This document shows positions 33,688 to 45,489 of a DNA stretch of 64,000 bases, piece by piece. The stretch is from Branchiostoma floridae (taxonomy: Eukaryota; Chordata; Leptocardii; Amphioxiformes; Branchiostomatidae). The stretch is from contig NC_049985.1 in NCBI RefSeq assembly GCF_000003815.2, positions 10,847,601 through 10,911,600 of the forward strand. Reading direction: 5' to 3'. The translations under genes were made by a program, and so were the position numbers. Within the stretch, counting starts at the first letter, position 1, and every line of letters starts with the position of its first letter. The notes beneath the pieces are model-generated. The model searched no databases. It was not told where the DNA came from and saw only the letters and a program-made list of their open reading frames with translations.

Positions 33688-35653
33688 ATGGTCTTCGTGT
33701 ACAACCGTTATGACGTCAGAGGCCTGGGGATCGCCATCTTGGTGTCGGGCCTGCTGAGTATCGTGTTCGGCGTGGTGGGGCTGTTCTTCGGGGAACATCA
33801 CATCCACAGCTTCGCCGCGCCCATATGGAGCGGCATCATCGTGAGTTCGCTTGTTTTTTTTTGTTTTTTTGTTTTGTTTTGTTTATAAAAAAAATCAGCA
33901 CATTTATGAAATGAGATAACAGGTGTTTGTCGCCCTCCCAAGTTGTCACACAGAAGGTGTACTCAAATAAAAAAAAAATCAATATGCGATGTGCGGGATA
34001 GAGAAGTGCAGATGCGACTCGAGCTCTAGAACAAGAAGACCCGGCGAAGGCTATAGCACACAAGCTACAAAATAGTAGATATACTTAGTGAATGTACAAA
34101 TATTTTACATAATGTACAGCAAAAGTTGAAGGCACTTCCCATGCCCATGAGGCGAAAATAAAGCCAACAGAAATATCGTGGGGATATGTTGTACGACTTC
34201 GAGCGTCGACCCGATTTTGTCGAAGATTTGTCCTACATCTTACTTTCTGTGCACTCTCAGGTTGTGGTGACAGGGGCCTTTTGTATCGGAACTGGGAACA
34301 AACCGACCAGCAGATGCCTGGTGAGTCTAACTCTGTATATCTTGACATCAGCTAGATGACAATTCTGCTGTCCTAGAGACCTCGACTTCACATAGGTGAC
34401 GAGTCCGGCTGTTATATAGGTTTTGACATTACCTACGCGATGGTATACGATTGTATTGTATAGGCCTTAAAAACCTAGGTATCAATTCTGTTGTTCCACT
34501 GGCCTTGACATCGCCTTGGAGCCAATTCTGTTGTTCTATAGGCACATTACCCAGGTAACGATTAAGTTGTTCTATAGACCTTAACATCGCCTAGGTGACG
34601 ATTCTGGGATCTGTACGTTTGGCATTGCCATCTCCTATAGATAGCTAGATGAGGATTTTGTTATTTTGTTAACCTTTAACCCACCAGGTGACGACTCTGC
34701 TGTTCTTCGCCGTGCTGAGCCTGATCCTGTGTAGCCTGTGCTGGGTGCTGGCGCTGATCGGGCTGATGAGACGGGAACACTGTACCCACTCCTCGGGGCT
34801 GTGTGACGGCGTCACCGTCGCCATGTTCTCCATCACCCTCCTCCTCGGCATCTTCCAGATGATCCTGTGTTTCCTCATCTCCATCATCTGTTGTCTCGGC
34901 ATCTGTTACGGCGATGCGCGGGAGGTACGTTACAACAGCCGCTCAAATGAAGATTGGCACGTTCTTTAGTATACTAGTATGTTGACGTTGATGACCAACT
35001 TCTTGGTGCAATTTTGTTTCTGTCCGTGCAGCACGGGAAATTATACCAAAGACTGTAAACGTTTTGTACCCTATCCAGTACTACGTACGTCTTTTGCAGA
35101 GTAGTTCACTTTCACGTACTTAGTGTTGTTACCAAGCAAAAGTTTTAATATCTAGAGTCAATTTTATACAATTAGTGAGCAATATGGTTATCAATGTAAA
35201 TTTCTGTTTGTTTCCAGCACGAGCCGACAGCGTACGAGCGGGAACCCATGGAGCAGCCTGTCTTCGTCGTGGGTACGATCAGTCTACGGTTTCTTGATAT
35301 TAGTTTTAGAGATGAAAAGTGTCCAAGAATAAAAGCGTTTCCCGACATATCGCAAGGTTTCATTCCCTTTGTCATGGCTACATGAGCACGTAACTGTTAA
35401 TCTTGTTGAACACCTCGTCGAGTGTCTGATACAACTCTTGTCGTTTCCTCTAGCTACCCAGACTCCTCCAGCTACCCAGAAGCCTTCAGCTACCCAGAAG
35501 CCCCCATCCAGCCGGAGTCGCCCAGGTCCCCGGGATGAATATGCAGATGAGCCCCCTCCGGTAGCGAAACGGCCGGAGCGCCCAGCACCCAAGGGACGGT
35601 CCCGGGACAGGGGACGGGACAGGGACAGGAGGACACCAGAACGGCGGCCTTAG
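33688..35653 (+). CDS. tetraspan membrane protein, MS4A/CD20-like, five coding exons
   Basis: I join exons 33688-33840, 34261-34320, 34688-34924, 35218-35272 and 35454-35653, all with GT-AG borders. The first three introns are phase 0, the last phase 1, giving 234 residues. Four membrane helices are predicted near residues 11-34, 45-64, 72-97 and 113-142. The PIWSGI motif opening helix 2, the N-K-P-T-x-C-L loop and the third and fourth helices resemble MS4A (CD20/FcepsilonRI-beta) proteins, which modulate receptors or channels at cell membranes. The cytoplasmic tail is Pro/Arg-rich with three ATQ(K/T)P(P/S) repeats and a C-terminal RDR-rich stretch. The exon with the ATG begins after an acceptor ending at 33674, so a 5' noncoding exon lies upstream. 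TMEM176-like proteins are the main alternative family. Confidence 0.75.
34356..34703 (+). repeat. ~40-bp intronic minisatellite containing splice-acceptor copies
   Basis: About eight degenerate units fill the second half of intron 2. Units start near 34356, 34396, 34438, 34479, 34519, 34555, 34595 and 34649, and the true exon-3 acceptor at 34688 falls in the same register. Each unit resembles (C/T)AG, then GTGACGATTCTGTTGTTCTA, then AGGCCTTGACATCGCC. Exon 3 itself opens GTGACGACTCTGCTGTTCTT. The repeat unit thus spans the intron-exon border. Confidence 0.85.
35454..35507 (+). repeat. in-frame 18-bp repeat at the exon-5 acceptor
   Basis: Three units begin CTACCCAGA at 35454, 35472 and 35490, and each is preceded by AG. 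They encode ATQTPP, ATQKPS and ATQKPP. Using the second or third AG as acceptor would drop 6 or 12 residues without shifting the frame. Confidence 0.85.
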
Positions 35654-35895
35654 GGTTACTTTAACCCTTCACATGTTAAGTTCAGGTGTCAGTGAAATAC
35701 TTTGCGTAGCACAATCACCGGAGCTATCAGGGCTTGTTCCTCGTTCCTAGAGTTGACAATTGAATAGGAATATGTATGTTATAAAGAAGATCTAAATAAG
35801 ATTACTTTATAAATTTAGAATTCCTTATTCAATATTGTCCTTGTGCGAACCATGACGGCAAGGTTTAGGAACAAGATTTTTTTCCATTCATAGTG

Positions 35896-35978
35896 AAAGA
35901 CATAGCGGTGGTGCACTCAAATTGGCAAAATTATATTAGCGCCACCACTTTACACGTATACATAAACATAGACGCAAA
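35896..35978. repeat. small palindromic repeat, GTGGTG..CCACCAC, copy 2
   Basis: It shares CATAG-GGTGG-GCACTCAA, TTGGCAA and CCACCACT with the copy at 24116-24195. It lies about 240 bp beyond the MS4A-like stop codon, probably in or near the 3'UTR. Confidence 0.6.
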
Positions 35979-36821
35979 CAAAAAAGGGTAGAATAAAAGA
36001 AAATGTAACGAAATAAGGAATAATCAAGTAACGTCCGATGCACACTTTACAGTATGTGATGACGCTTTTACATCTTTATGTTTATTCCTATGCATATTAC
36101 TTCGCATATACCCGTCTGTATAGCTCTTGATTTTTGAATATACTACAATATTATTACTCTGTACTATCAAAACTTAATCTAGCGAGAGTAGATAGAGACG
36201 CAGTAACTTAGCATGAGAATGGCATACGACAATTGTATGCCAGAGTACTTGAAACGGTATCTGAATTTTCCAATACATTCAAATGTGCCTTATGTAGACG
36301 CCTATATATTTATATCTTCGGATAGAGTATAGTTATGTAAACTATATAGCTTTCACGAATATATTTTTTGCAATGACGCTAACTAGAGCTGTCCTTATAA
36401 CGCTGCGATACTTAATGGTTTATTGTACCTTCCTTGCGTAGCAAGATATCGTAAATAACGCCGTAATTACTTGTTACGTTTTAATGAGTGTTGGTTCTTG
36501 TAATGTTACACCAAATATATCATTTATAAACATTTGGATGTAGGCATTTTCGACTTTAGTATATTGTTTATTTTAAGAATGTCAAGCATGTACCTACTAG
36601 TAGTATCATCGACATTTGTGTAAATAAGGGCCTGGTAAGATCGTTACATTGACGAGCCGATCTGAGAGCAATCTCTGGATAGACAGGCAAATGTATAAAA
36701 TTCAGCTACGCTGTAACATGGAACTGATATCTATATTTAGGCGTCTACGATCATTGTTTACGTTGTATAATCTCCAAGGAGATTCCTCCGGTGGCAAAAA
36801 ACAGTAACATAAGCTGGGGAA
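35979..36821. other. non-coding 3' flank
   Basis: AATAAA at 35992-35997 is the first canonical poly(A) signal after the MS4A-like stop, a weak candidate because it follows a repeat. Nothing else is recognised up to the gap. Confidence 0.4.
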
Positions 36822-36921
36822 NNNNNNNNNNNNNNNNNNNNNNNNNNNNNNNNNNNNNNNNNNNNNNNNNNNNNNNNNNNNNNNNNNNNNNNNNNNNNNN
36901 NNNNNNNNNNNNNNNNNNNNN
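36822..36921. other. assembly gap (100 N)
   Basis: Exactly 100 undetermined bases, a conventional size for a gap of unknown length. The flanks (CCTCCGGTGGCAAAAAACAG on the left) look repetitive, which may explain the break. Confidence 0.99.
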
Positions 36922-38860
36922 AATAGCCGATTTTTCAGGTAAGTCGCTTGTGTGATGGGCTGACAGCTGGTAAGAGGCCACGCCTACAAGAATGAAAACC
37001 TCAGCCCGGTTTACCAGAGCCTCTGGCACTGCAGGCAGGGTGAAGTATAATGTAACGGCCGCGGGCGAGGCTTTGCGTACTGGAGTGCCGGTACGCTGAA
37101 TTGATGGCGTGGTTACAGATAAGGAGGTCGTACGAAACCCTGCGCTCAATTTCCCAAAGTTCCACAGATATTTGTGCGTCACTTGATTGATGGCCGGATC
37201 AGGCTGTAAAGAGCTACATCTGTATGGCTGTAGTGACCACGTCATTCAACAGATACTAGTATGTAAGGAAATGTCTTATCCTTATGAGGTGTGCATGAAT
37301 GGTGGCAGTACGCATATGCCGCGATGTCTACGACGAAGCAACACTACAGGTCTAGGGGTATCTAAAATGTATGCGATAGTCGCTGTTTTGATTTCTTTTC
37401 TGATTTAGATTCGCCTTTATCTTTTTGGCCTGCCATGTGTCAAAAGAGATATGGTACGTTACAGTACATCGCTAACGTTAAACATTCGCGCGAGTCTTAG
37501 AGTTATATATAAACATTCTTTGTGAAATTATAATTCTGTTAGCTTGACTTTAGTCGAAGACTTATTCGTCTTCCTTTTGTAAGGCTCAATACTTCTGTCA
37601 TACATCAATCAGACTAAATAAGTAGAGACAGAAAGCCGTGCCACGTCGTAAGCCTAGGAAAGGCAAAATCGAAGTGTCAGTCACGTTACTTGCAGGATTA
37701 CATAACGCCATGGAGATTTATTTACATTGCGATATTTGCCTCTGTTTACAGACAACTTATTTTCAGTGTGTCTGAATGTTTGTGTTCTTGTGAGTCCGTA
37801 ATTATTTGAATACAGCACTGTGGATGATGATGGCAACTGTAAAGGTCGACTTGGAGGTTAAAATAATTTTACCCCAAGCTAGCGGGGATTGTTCATCTAC
37901 AGACATTCCAGGTCATATTGGGTCAATTGAAGATGATACTAATGTCTGGAAATTTCGTTTGTGAATGATTTGATACAATTTTTAGCATGAAAGCGTTCCG
38001 TCTTTTCCCAGCTCTCCGTAGATGTCTCTTGATGCGAGTGAATTTCTCTTATCACACCCGTTTGCAGCGAAATAAGAGGATTCATGGCTCCAACTGCGCA
38101 TGCACAGAACTGCATCATGGGTATTGTGTCAAATGTGAAGACATCAAATTTGTAAACAGTGCTTTGCTTGTCTTGCGGGCGTTCAACTTGACATCATGCG
38201 CAGTTGAAACCATTAACCCGCTTATTCGCCCCTAGAACGTTGTATGGTATGCTGCAAGACCAGGGAGTCGTACATCTGCTCAGAGATCAATGAAAACGCC
38301 GATGTTGGCACTCCGGCTGTCGTTAAAAACGAGCCAACCTGTTTGAGCCACATTAAAGCAGCTCGTACAAAGTGTACACATTTACAATGTATCAATTAAG
38401 CAGTAGTAAATGTAACGATGTCCAGCTATGGATTTCGGTGCTGAGACATTCAGGCACAAATTAATTTATAGGATTATCGATAGGTACGCACAGAAGGTAA
38501 TAACCTTACTTTTCACGTCGCATATGGAGTGCAGCGAAGTTAAATTATTTAACGTGCAAAATAACTGATTCTGTGAAGCAAGATAATAGAACATTTTACG
38601 AGGTCTTTTCAAACGTCGCCAGGTCTGCAGTTTCTCTTTTATCGGACCCCCCAGAGAAATGACCCAGTTTGCGATGTATGTATACCGTAGTGTGTACAAA
38701 CATAGCGCGGAAAGAGGAGACACGCCTTATACTGTTATCCTGGTAACCATTCCATCGGGAGCGCCCCGGTATCTCTACTATGCGGTGCCCGTCCGCTAAG
38801 ATCATTAGAGCACACCGGGGAAATTCTACCGGCTTGATTTCAATTACTTTACTCAAGGCA
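36922..38860. other. non-coding, no gene supported
   Basis: A minus-strand frame (37245 to about 36925) runs into the gap with no stop. Its composition is mildly protein-like, but I recognise no family. The rest shows only short chance frames. Confidence 0.4.
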
Positions 38861-38910
38861 TTAATCAGAATTGAGAAGTAATCAGTTAATCAGAATTGAG
38901 AAGTAATCAG
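38861..38910. repeat. 25-bp tandem duplication
   Basis: Two adjacent copies of TTAATCAGAATTGAGAAGTA followed by ATCAG. Confidence 0.9.
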
Positions 38911-39039
38911 CCAGATGGAAACATAAGTTACAAGAAAAAGCCATGATCTTTAATAGAGCCAAACGAGAATGCTTACCAGGCTGGACGGTGTCGCTGTCAA
39001 AGTTAGGCATCTTTCATGCCCCGGCGCCTGATGGGATTT

Positions 39040-39065
39040 AAAATGGCGCCCGGGCCGCCATCTTG
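39040..39065. promoter_or_regulatory. paired YY1-like sites in a palindrome
   Basis: AAAATGGCGCC and GCCGCCATCTTG face each other around CCCGGG. GCCGCCATCTTG fits the YY1 consensus, which in animals often overlaps transcription starts. The local GC is well above the flanks. No gene start is seen beside it. Confidence 0.5.
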
Positions 39066-40275
39066 CCTACTTGATATGGACGCGGTTAGTCTGGAGGATT
39101 AATTTCACTCTCCGCAAAATATCATCTTGTCATATCTCTCATCATATCGATTTTTTCTGCCGACGGATATTATATTTTGGGGAAATTGGAACGCGTTTGG
39201 CTAGACAATGGCCATATTGAATGACTCTAACACCATATTAATCTCCCGCAGTATTCATGTATTACCATCGTGTAATGCGAGGAGGCATGTGTGGCTTTAG
39301 GAGGATTTGGCACAAGAGAGAACCACTGTGTAGCGTTGAGTCATACCCTGTACTTGCCATAATGGAATGTCAACAAATATAAGCTTCATTTGTTCAGATT
39401 TCTGACGTAACCACGACGAAAAAAACACGACGAGGCTGGCAGATCACATTTAGAATTATGTTTATCTCACAGCTTACTAAAACTCTGAAACTTCATTTCA
39501 TTTGCAGGTATCATATCGTAAAGGTGCATTATCGGCAACTAGCTCTTGTCCAAAAGATAGAATTCATGGAGACATATATAAAGAGGGAAAAAGGCTTTTT
39601 TCAGTGCACAGTCTATCTCTATCCGGAATACATTTGAACGAAACAAGATAAAACCTGCACTTCACTGAAATCTTCTTTGATGACTACATATTACGATAGC
39701 TCATGATCAAAGCTTGTCATTTGAACATTTTGAAAGCAAAGGCAAGCCAGACATAGACTACCATGGTGAGATGATACAACATGATCCGATGATATATAGT
39801 GCAAAACCATTTCACTTCAAAGTAGGCGTATCCTATAAAGCATATATAACGTTAGATGTCAAGATATGTCCTACTCTGAGATACTCTAGTTTCCCACACA
39901 AGCGCCCGGTATAGCAGATTCAATCAGTCCATTCTGTTGACCCAGTTGGACCATCAATCCCTTCATAGATCGTCGGCTTAGTTGTCAATCATGGAGAGTT
40001 AATGGTTTTAGCTCATTCGCTGTCTGATCGCTGAGGAGATTCTGTGGTAATGACTCTACAACTGCCGCGGGCGGTGATGGAAAATTGGTCGGAGAGGACG
40101 TAAAAATTGTGTCCATGTTAATAAAGACAATCTGTCTTCAAAAGTTTAGTGGCAACTCATCACACGTTGGTAAAATGGGTGGGAGGTATCTTTGCGAGAC
40201 GTTAACGTTAATGTGGCCGTGGTCGATGTTCAAAAGTATATTGCGGGACACTGGCATTCGGGGAAAGTCCTGTGT
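39066..40275. other. non-coding, nothing recognised
   Basis: No frame, RNA gene or repeat beyond chance was seen. Confidence 0.5.
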
Positions 40276-41070
40276 TCCGACAGCCCTATATTCCGACAGC
40301 CCTATATTCCGACAGCCCTATATTCCGACACCCCTATATTTTGACACCCATGTTCCGACACCCTATACTCTAACACTCTATGTTTCAACATCCCTATATT
40401 CCGATACCCCAAGTTTCAACACCCCTATGTTCAAACATCCCAAGATCCAACACCCCTATATTCCGACACCCTATATTCCGACACCCCTATGTTCCGACAC
40501 CCCTATGTTCCGACACCCCTATGTTCCGACACCCCATGTTCCGACACCACATGTTCCAACACCCCATGTTCCGACACCCCTATGTTCAAACATCCCAAGA
40601 TCCAACACCCCTATATCCGACACCCCTATGTTCAAACATCCCAAGATCCAACACCCCTATATTCCGACACCCCTATATTCCGACACCCCTATGTTCCGAC
40701 ACCCCATGTTCCGACACCACATGTTCCGACACCCCTATGTTCCAACACCCCGTGTTCCAACTCTCATGATCCGACACCCCTATGTTCCAACACCCCGTGT
40801 TCCAACACTCATGATCCGACACCCCTATGTTCCAACACCCCATGTCCCCACACTCCTATGTTCCAATACTCCATATGTTCCAACACCCCGAGTTCCAGCA
40901 ACAGAATGTTTAGACACCCCACGTTCTAATATTCCTGCATTCCGACATCCCAAGTTCCAACACCTATATGTCCCGACACCCTTGTTCGAACACACCATGT
41001 TGCAACACCTATGTTCTGACATTTCATGCTCCAAAACCCCTTTGTTTCGACACCCCTATGATAGACTTAG
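40276..41070. repeat. 16-bp minisatellite, CGACACCCCTATGTTC type
   Basis: About 50 head-to-tail units of 15-16 bp such as CCGACACCCCTATGTT, with variants in the centre (TATATT, CATGTT, AAGATCC, GTGTTCC). Longer blocks of several units recur as well, for example TGTTCAAACATCCCAAGATC, which shows higher-order expansion. Left-hand units (ACAGCCCTATATTCCG) are the most uniform; the right end decays. Confidence 0.97.
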
Positions 41071-43796
41071 GGCACTTCCTTGGTGCTGAAATGCCATCAT
41101 GTGTACCGTGTAGAGCCGCAAATTTCAGACCATTCATAAACAAATGATAGCTGTGACGAGTTTCGTTTAACAGTTTGATCTACATTCTAACATGTAGTTT
41201 TGTTTCATGTTTCGCATGTTTCATTATTCGTAAGAAACGATTTTGATCTAACTTGTTTTTTCAAACAACTCACGCGTACTTCCTAGCGGTTTCCAGCTGC
41301 TACATTATATGCTAACGTCCCATGACTGAGGCAATTTTCTTGGAAGGATTAAGACAATGCGATGATAAGAAGCGTTACGCGCCAATTTCTTTCACGTTTC
41401 CTCACATTAATTGTCACCTTGTCAGAGACTAACACTCTGATTTCCCGTTTCGCTCTACATTGAGCAGCGTTTCTGTGATCCTCTTCTATGTCGACGTGTC
41501 CTCCTATGAATTCGCTGTCTTCACAGTGTCATAGTTAATTCTTTCCCCTACAAAATACCTGGGTCTAGAATTGAAGACTCAACGGTCGCGACAGCGCGAG
41601 GGCTCAGGGGTCTCCACGGGGATTTAGAAATCAGCAGGCAGCTCGTCAGGCGGTCTCAGGGGCCTTACCTGGAGGTGTGCGGAAGCGCTGATAAGGCCGT
41701 AACAAAGCGATTATGGGTTTGAAGGGAATACCTGTACCTCACCGCGCCTATACAGTATTATGAATGCCTTTACACAGCCGACACCTCATGCGAGCTGCTG
41801 ACTTGATGCATGTGTGAAAACGTTCAATGGGAGCCATAAGTATGAAAAAGTAGAGCCACCGATTACAGAATGAATGGAGCGTTCGACGATTACGCGTACG
41901 GACTTGTTAAAAGACTTTTGCTGTAACGTTATGTGCTATGTTTGAAAGAATGTTTCTATGTTGTTTAGATTTAGTATGTACGGGAATATCACTAACCCGA
42001 TTAGAGTGTTTGTTCTTGTTTTACGTCCTGTAGAGTCAACGAAGAAAAGACATTATGCAAGATTTGGGAAATTCAATTTTATTATTTTGTTCCCATAACC
42101 GTAAATGATAGAAAACGACTAGTGCCACGAACACACAATTATACTCATTGTGCAAATCAAAAACAAATGAGAGAACGACTTGCCCAGAACTGTGTAACGC
42201 TGGTTCGCCTTAATTCGCGGAGTAACCTTTATTCGTTGTACATCGGAGCATTTACAGGTATCAAGCCAACGGACGAGTGTTTCGGACTGGAATGCTATGA
42301 AAATATTGCAATTTGAAACCAACGTTCGCGTAGATTACATATCTCTAAATATCTCGTTTGTGTAAACAACGGATATAGGTTGCCATGTGGATAAAGGTGA
42401 ACTAGCGTTAGAAATGTCTTTACCTTAGTTATTACGAAACCGTTAACTCTTCAAACAAGGACATCAATCACTGGATCAGCACAAACCGGGATCAATAGAA
42501 CTCACCACTAATCATGGCGCCAAGAATAAAGTGCACTTAACATGGAACCCACACTAAAAGTCTCTTAGTTTATTACGATGAAGATAAGATAGCCAGGTAA
42601 AAACAACATGCAAGGTAACATATAGGCAAATATATCCAAGAATGTCTATACAGTAGAAGCAATAGTGTAAATGACATGCTAGTCCCTATATGTTGATTTG
42701 TTCATACCTATAGATATCCATATATGTGTGTTTAGTTGTACTATAAGTAGTTGTTATACATGTAGACCTTACGAAAGCCGCTGTGCTTTTGTCGTGTCAA
42801 TAAAGATTATCTACATATAGTTGGTCAAGCAACTGGATGAAATTTGGAAATACTGAATTTTTGCTCGATAAACTGTTACCCTGGGTAACTCTTACTTTTC
42901 TATACTTTTTTTATACTTTTATTACTCTTACTTCTTTATAGCCATCGTAAATTGAGTTATATAGTATATAGTAGAGTAGATTCATCCCTCAAGCTACCGG
43001 CAGCTTGCACACTGCAGTCATCCCTCAGAAAGACATCTGGAGCCGCATAGTTCAAGTTATGAACTTTTATTCAGCCGTAAATTGAGCTGTTTATTGACCA
43101 GAGGTGCCCCATCGTATTAAAGTACTGCATAATGAAAGAAAAGCTGAAATGTCCTTCTGGCCTACTGTAAATATTTTCTTCGTGCCTCACCCCATCACTC
43201 ATTTGTTTACTTGTAGCCTTAAAGTGCCTTTTCACTGGAAAGCAATCGCTGCGCAACCGTACAGCGACAAACATAAAATCTGTGTAACCCTTGGATTCTA
43301 ACTGGAACTTGATACAAGGTGTAAAAGTTTTATTTAAAAGACAACATCCACACAAAACGTAAAGCAAATCAGCCCTTTGTCTATGGAATTCTTTGAGCGA
43401 TCTGTCAAATCTCTGGTCACTCAGGGGCCGTTATGCGGTCGCGGCCTCCAGTGGCTAACCTCAATAGTCTCACAAGCCTTGTTCAAGTGTACCAAAAAGA
43501 AGATCTTGTACACAATATATATCACACCGTATATGTGCGTCCAGACCTGCGGCTGGTAACGATTTATTTGGTCGGGCAGTGCGCAGCTTGTAGAGATTTG
43601 ATGGGACATCGCTCTCACACGAGACGCATGGGGAAATGAAGGCGTAACAGATCCAGCGCACGACGTGTAAATCGATGGTGTGGCGGCCGTACTGAGCTCG
43701 TTACCGCTGACGAGACGGAAATGTAGCCTCCATTAGAGACCTGCTGCAGGGGAGGAGGGTCTCTGATATGACTTTTTTGTTGTTAGTATATTGTGG
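41071..43796. other. non-coding with GC-rich patches
   Basis: No exon is supported. GC-rich patches at about 41580-41720 and 43430-43480 stand out from AT-rich surroundings and may be regulatory. An AATAAA at about 42798 has no associated gene. Confidence 0.4.
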
Positions 43797-44031
43797 GTGT
43801 TTGTTTGTTTGTTTGTTTGTCGTCATGTGTGCAAGTTTGTTCCCGCTGGCACGGGTCTAAGTTTGTTCTCGGGCTAAGTTCTTACCAGAGACTGGCAGGA
43901 TGCGAAGGTTTGGCTGACCTGTGTGCAAATTTCTTCGGCAGGCTGACAGGAAGTGAAAGTTGAGACATGTCACCAGTCAGGATCGATGCCGAGGATGATT
44001 ACGTGGATGTGAGCATGTCATGTGTGGAATG
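43797..44031. repeat. interspersed repeat with GTTT-rich head, copy 1
   Basis: (GTTT)n is followed by a body that aligns with 55610-55835: shared words include AAGTTTGTTC, GACTGGCAGGATGC, TTCG-CAGG and CCGAGGATGA, ending at ATGTGTGG. Confidence 0.75.
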
Positions 44032-45489
44032 AAAAAGATTGTGAGATTGGAGATTAATAAGAACACTGCTAGAAAGCAGAGACCAGTACTTTGACATAGC
44101 CTATAACACCACAGCGACTGTACAATGTCGTTTTGGAGGCTAACAGAATATGTTCCACAACTTAATTGTGATCCATACAGTGACAACAAACCACATAATA
44201 TCTAGGATATAGTTTGGACTATGGAGCAACAGTACTTGACCTTATCTTCCACTGTCTCAAAAAAGAGTCAAACCCAATAAATCACAGTTTAGGTTAGAGT
44301 TTAGACTATAGTAATTTGTTTGTTTATTTGTCATTTTTTTGTCACTTACAATTAGCCATCGGGCAAGAACTTGCAATAAACGTATCATTATACGTATTTG
44401 TATTAGGTTACGTCAAAATCATAAAGAATGTCGAAAATGCCGCGATGAAACGCCGCCCGAAGTAGAGCCTGTCGTGTAGCCTACGGTTACCCGTTAAGTA
44501 CGTACCGCATAAGGCAAGATATATATCCAGACTGGCGTATAGCTTAGGCTGTGGAGCAGAGGGAATAGCTGATTTATAGCCTGATAATATCATGTCTTAT
44601 TTCCCAGGTTCCATATCTCTACCTGACCCTCCCCTCGGCGCTTCCATTACCGAGCCGGAGTTGAAACCCACCGCCAGCCATTCAGCGGCGGCCCGGCGCT
44701 GTAAACAACTTTTCTTTTTATGACAGCGATCCAGCTGATAAAATATAGAGCTCACTCATGCCTCCAGGAAAGGGGAACAGTCGTAAATAACACGTCTGTT
44801 CTGGGCAATTCCAATTTTTCAGTTTTAGACAAACACGTCTGTAGTTTTATCTCGTCTGTCACAAAGTAGGTATGCTTTTTTGGTCGATTTTTAGCATGCG
44901 CAGGCTATGACAGAACCGTCCATCTACAGGGATATACGACAGACATCTCTGACACAGTACAGCTGAACGCAATACAACATACATCCACGACATTTCAAGA
45001 GATGATCTAGTGAACTATTTTCCTCTGAGACAGAACGCCGGCAATACTTCCAAAATTACTCAGAAAACTGTCTTGCATTCCTCAGGGTTGAAGTTGTACC
45101 ATAAAATCTTTTTTCTAAAAATTACACGCGTCCTGGTGTTAACAATTTCCTGCATATCGTATTGTATAAGTCAAATGTGTAAGACCTGCAGTAATGTTTG
45201 CGATGCTGAAGTAGTGAAACATGTCATACGGTATGGTGTAAAATGCTAAATCGTCCGGAATAAAGCTGAATCTTCACCACCATTATTGTCGTGCTATTTG
45301 CATCTTCTCTTCACGTTCCCCTGATAAAACCCTTCGTTAACCACGGCGTTCTTCTACTTTCCTTTAATCAACAGCGGTCAATCCCTGCGGTTAGTCCTCC
45401 CGATGACCTCTGCCCTGAGTAGGGGGCGTCCCTACCGCCATCCATCACGGAATTTTTTTTTCCTTTCCGTATTCCGGCCCAGTACTCCA
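44032..45489. other. non-coding, nothing recognised
   Basis: GC-rich patches occur at 44600-44710 and 45320-45440; no coding frame is convincing. Confidence 0.45.

Noticed and set aside
40085-41089. 334-codon frame across the minisatellite
   Set aside because: The repeat unit has no stop in any forward frame, so long frames are expected by composition; the 15/16-bp unit mix would scramble any true coding frame.
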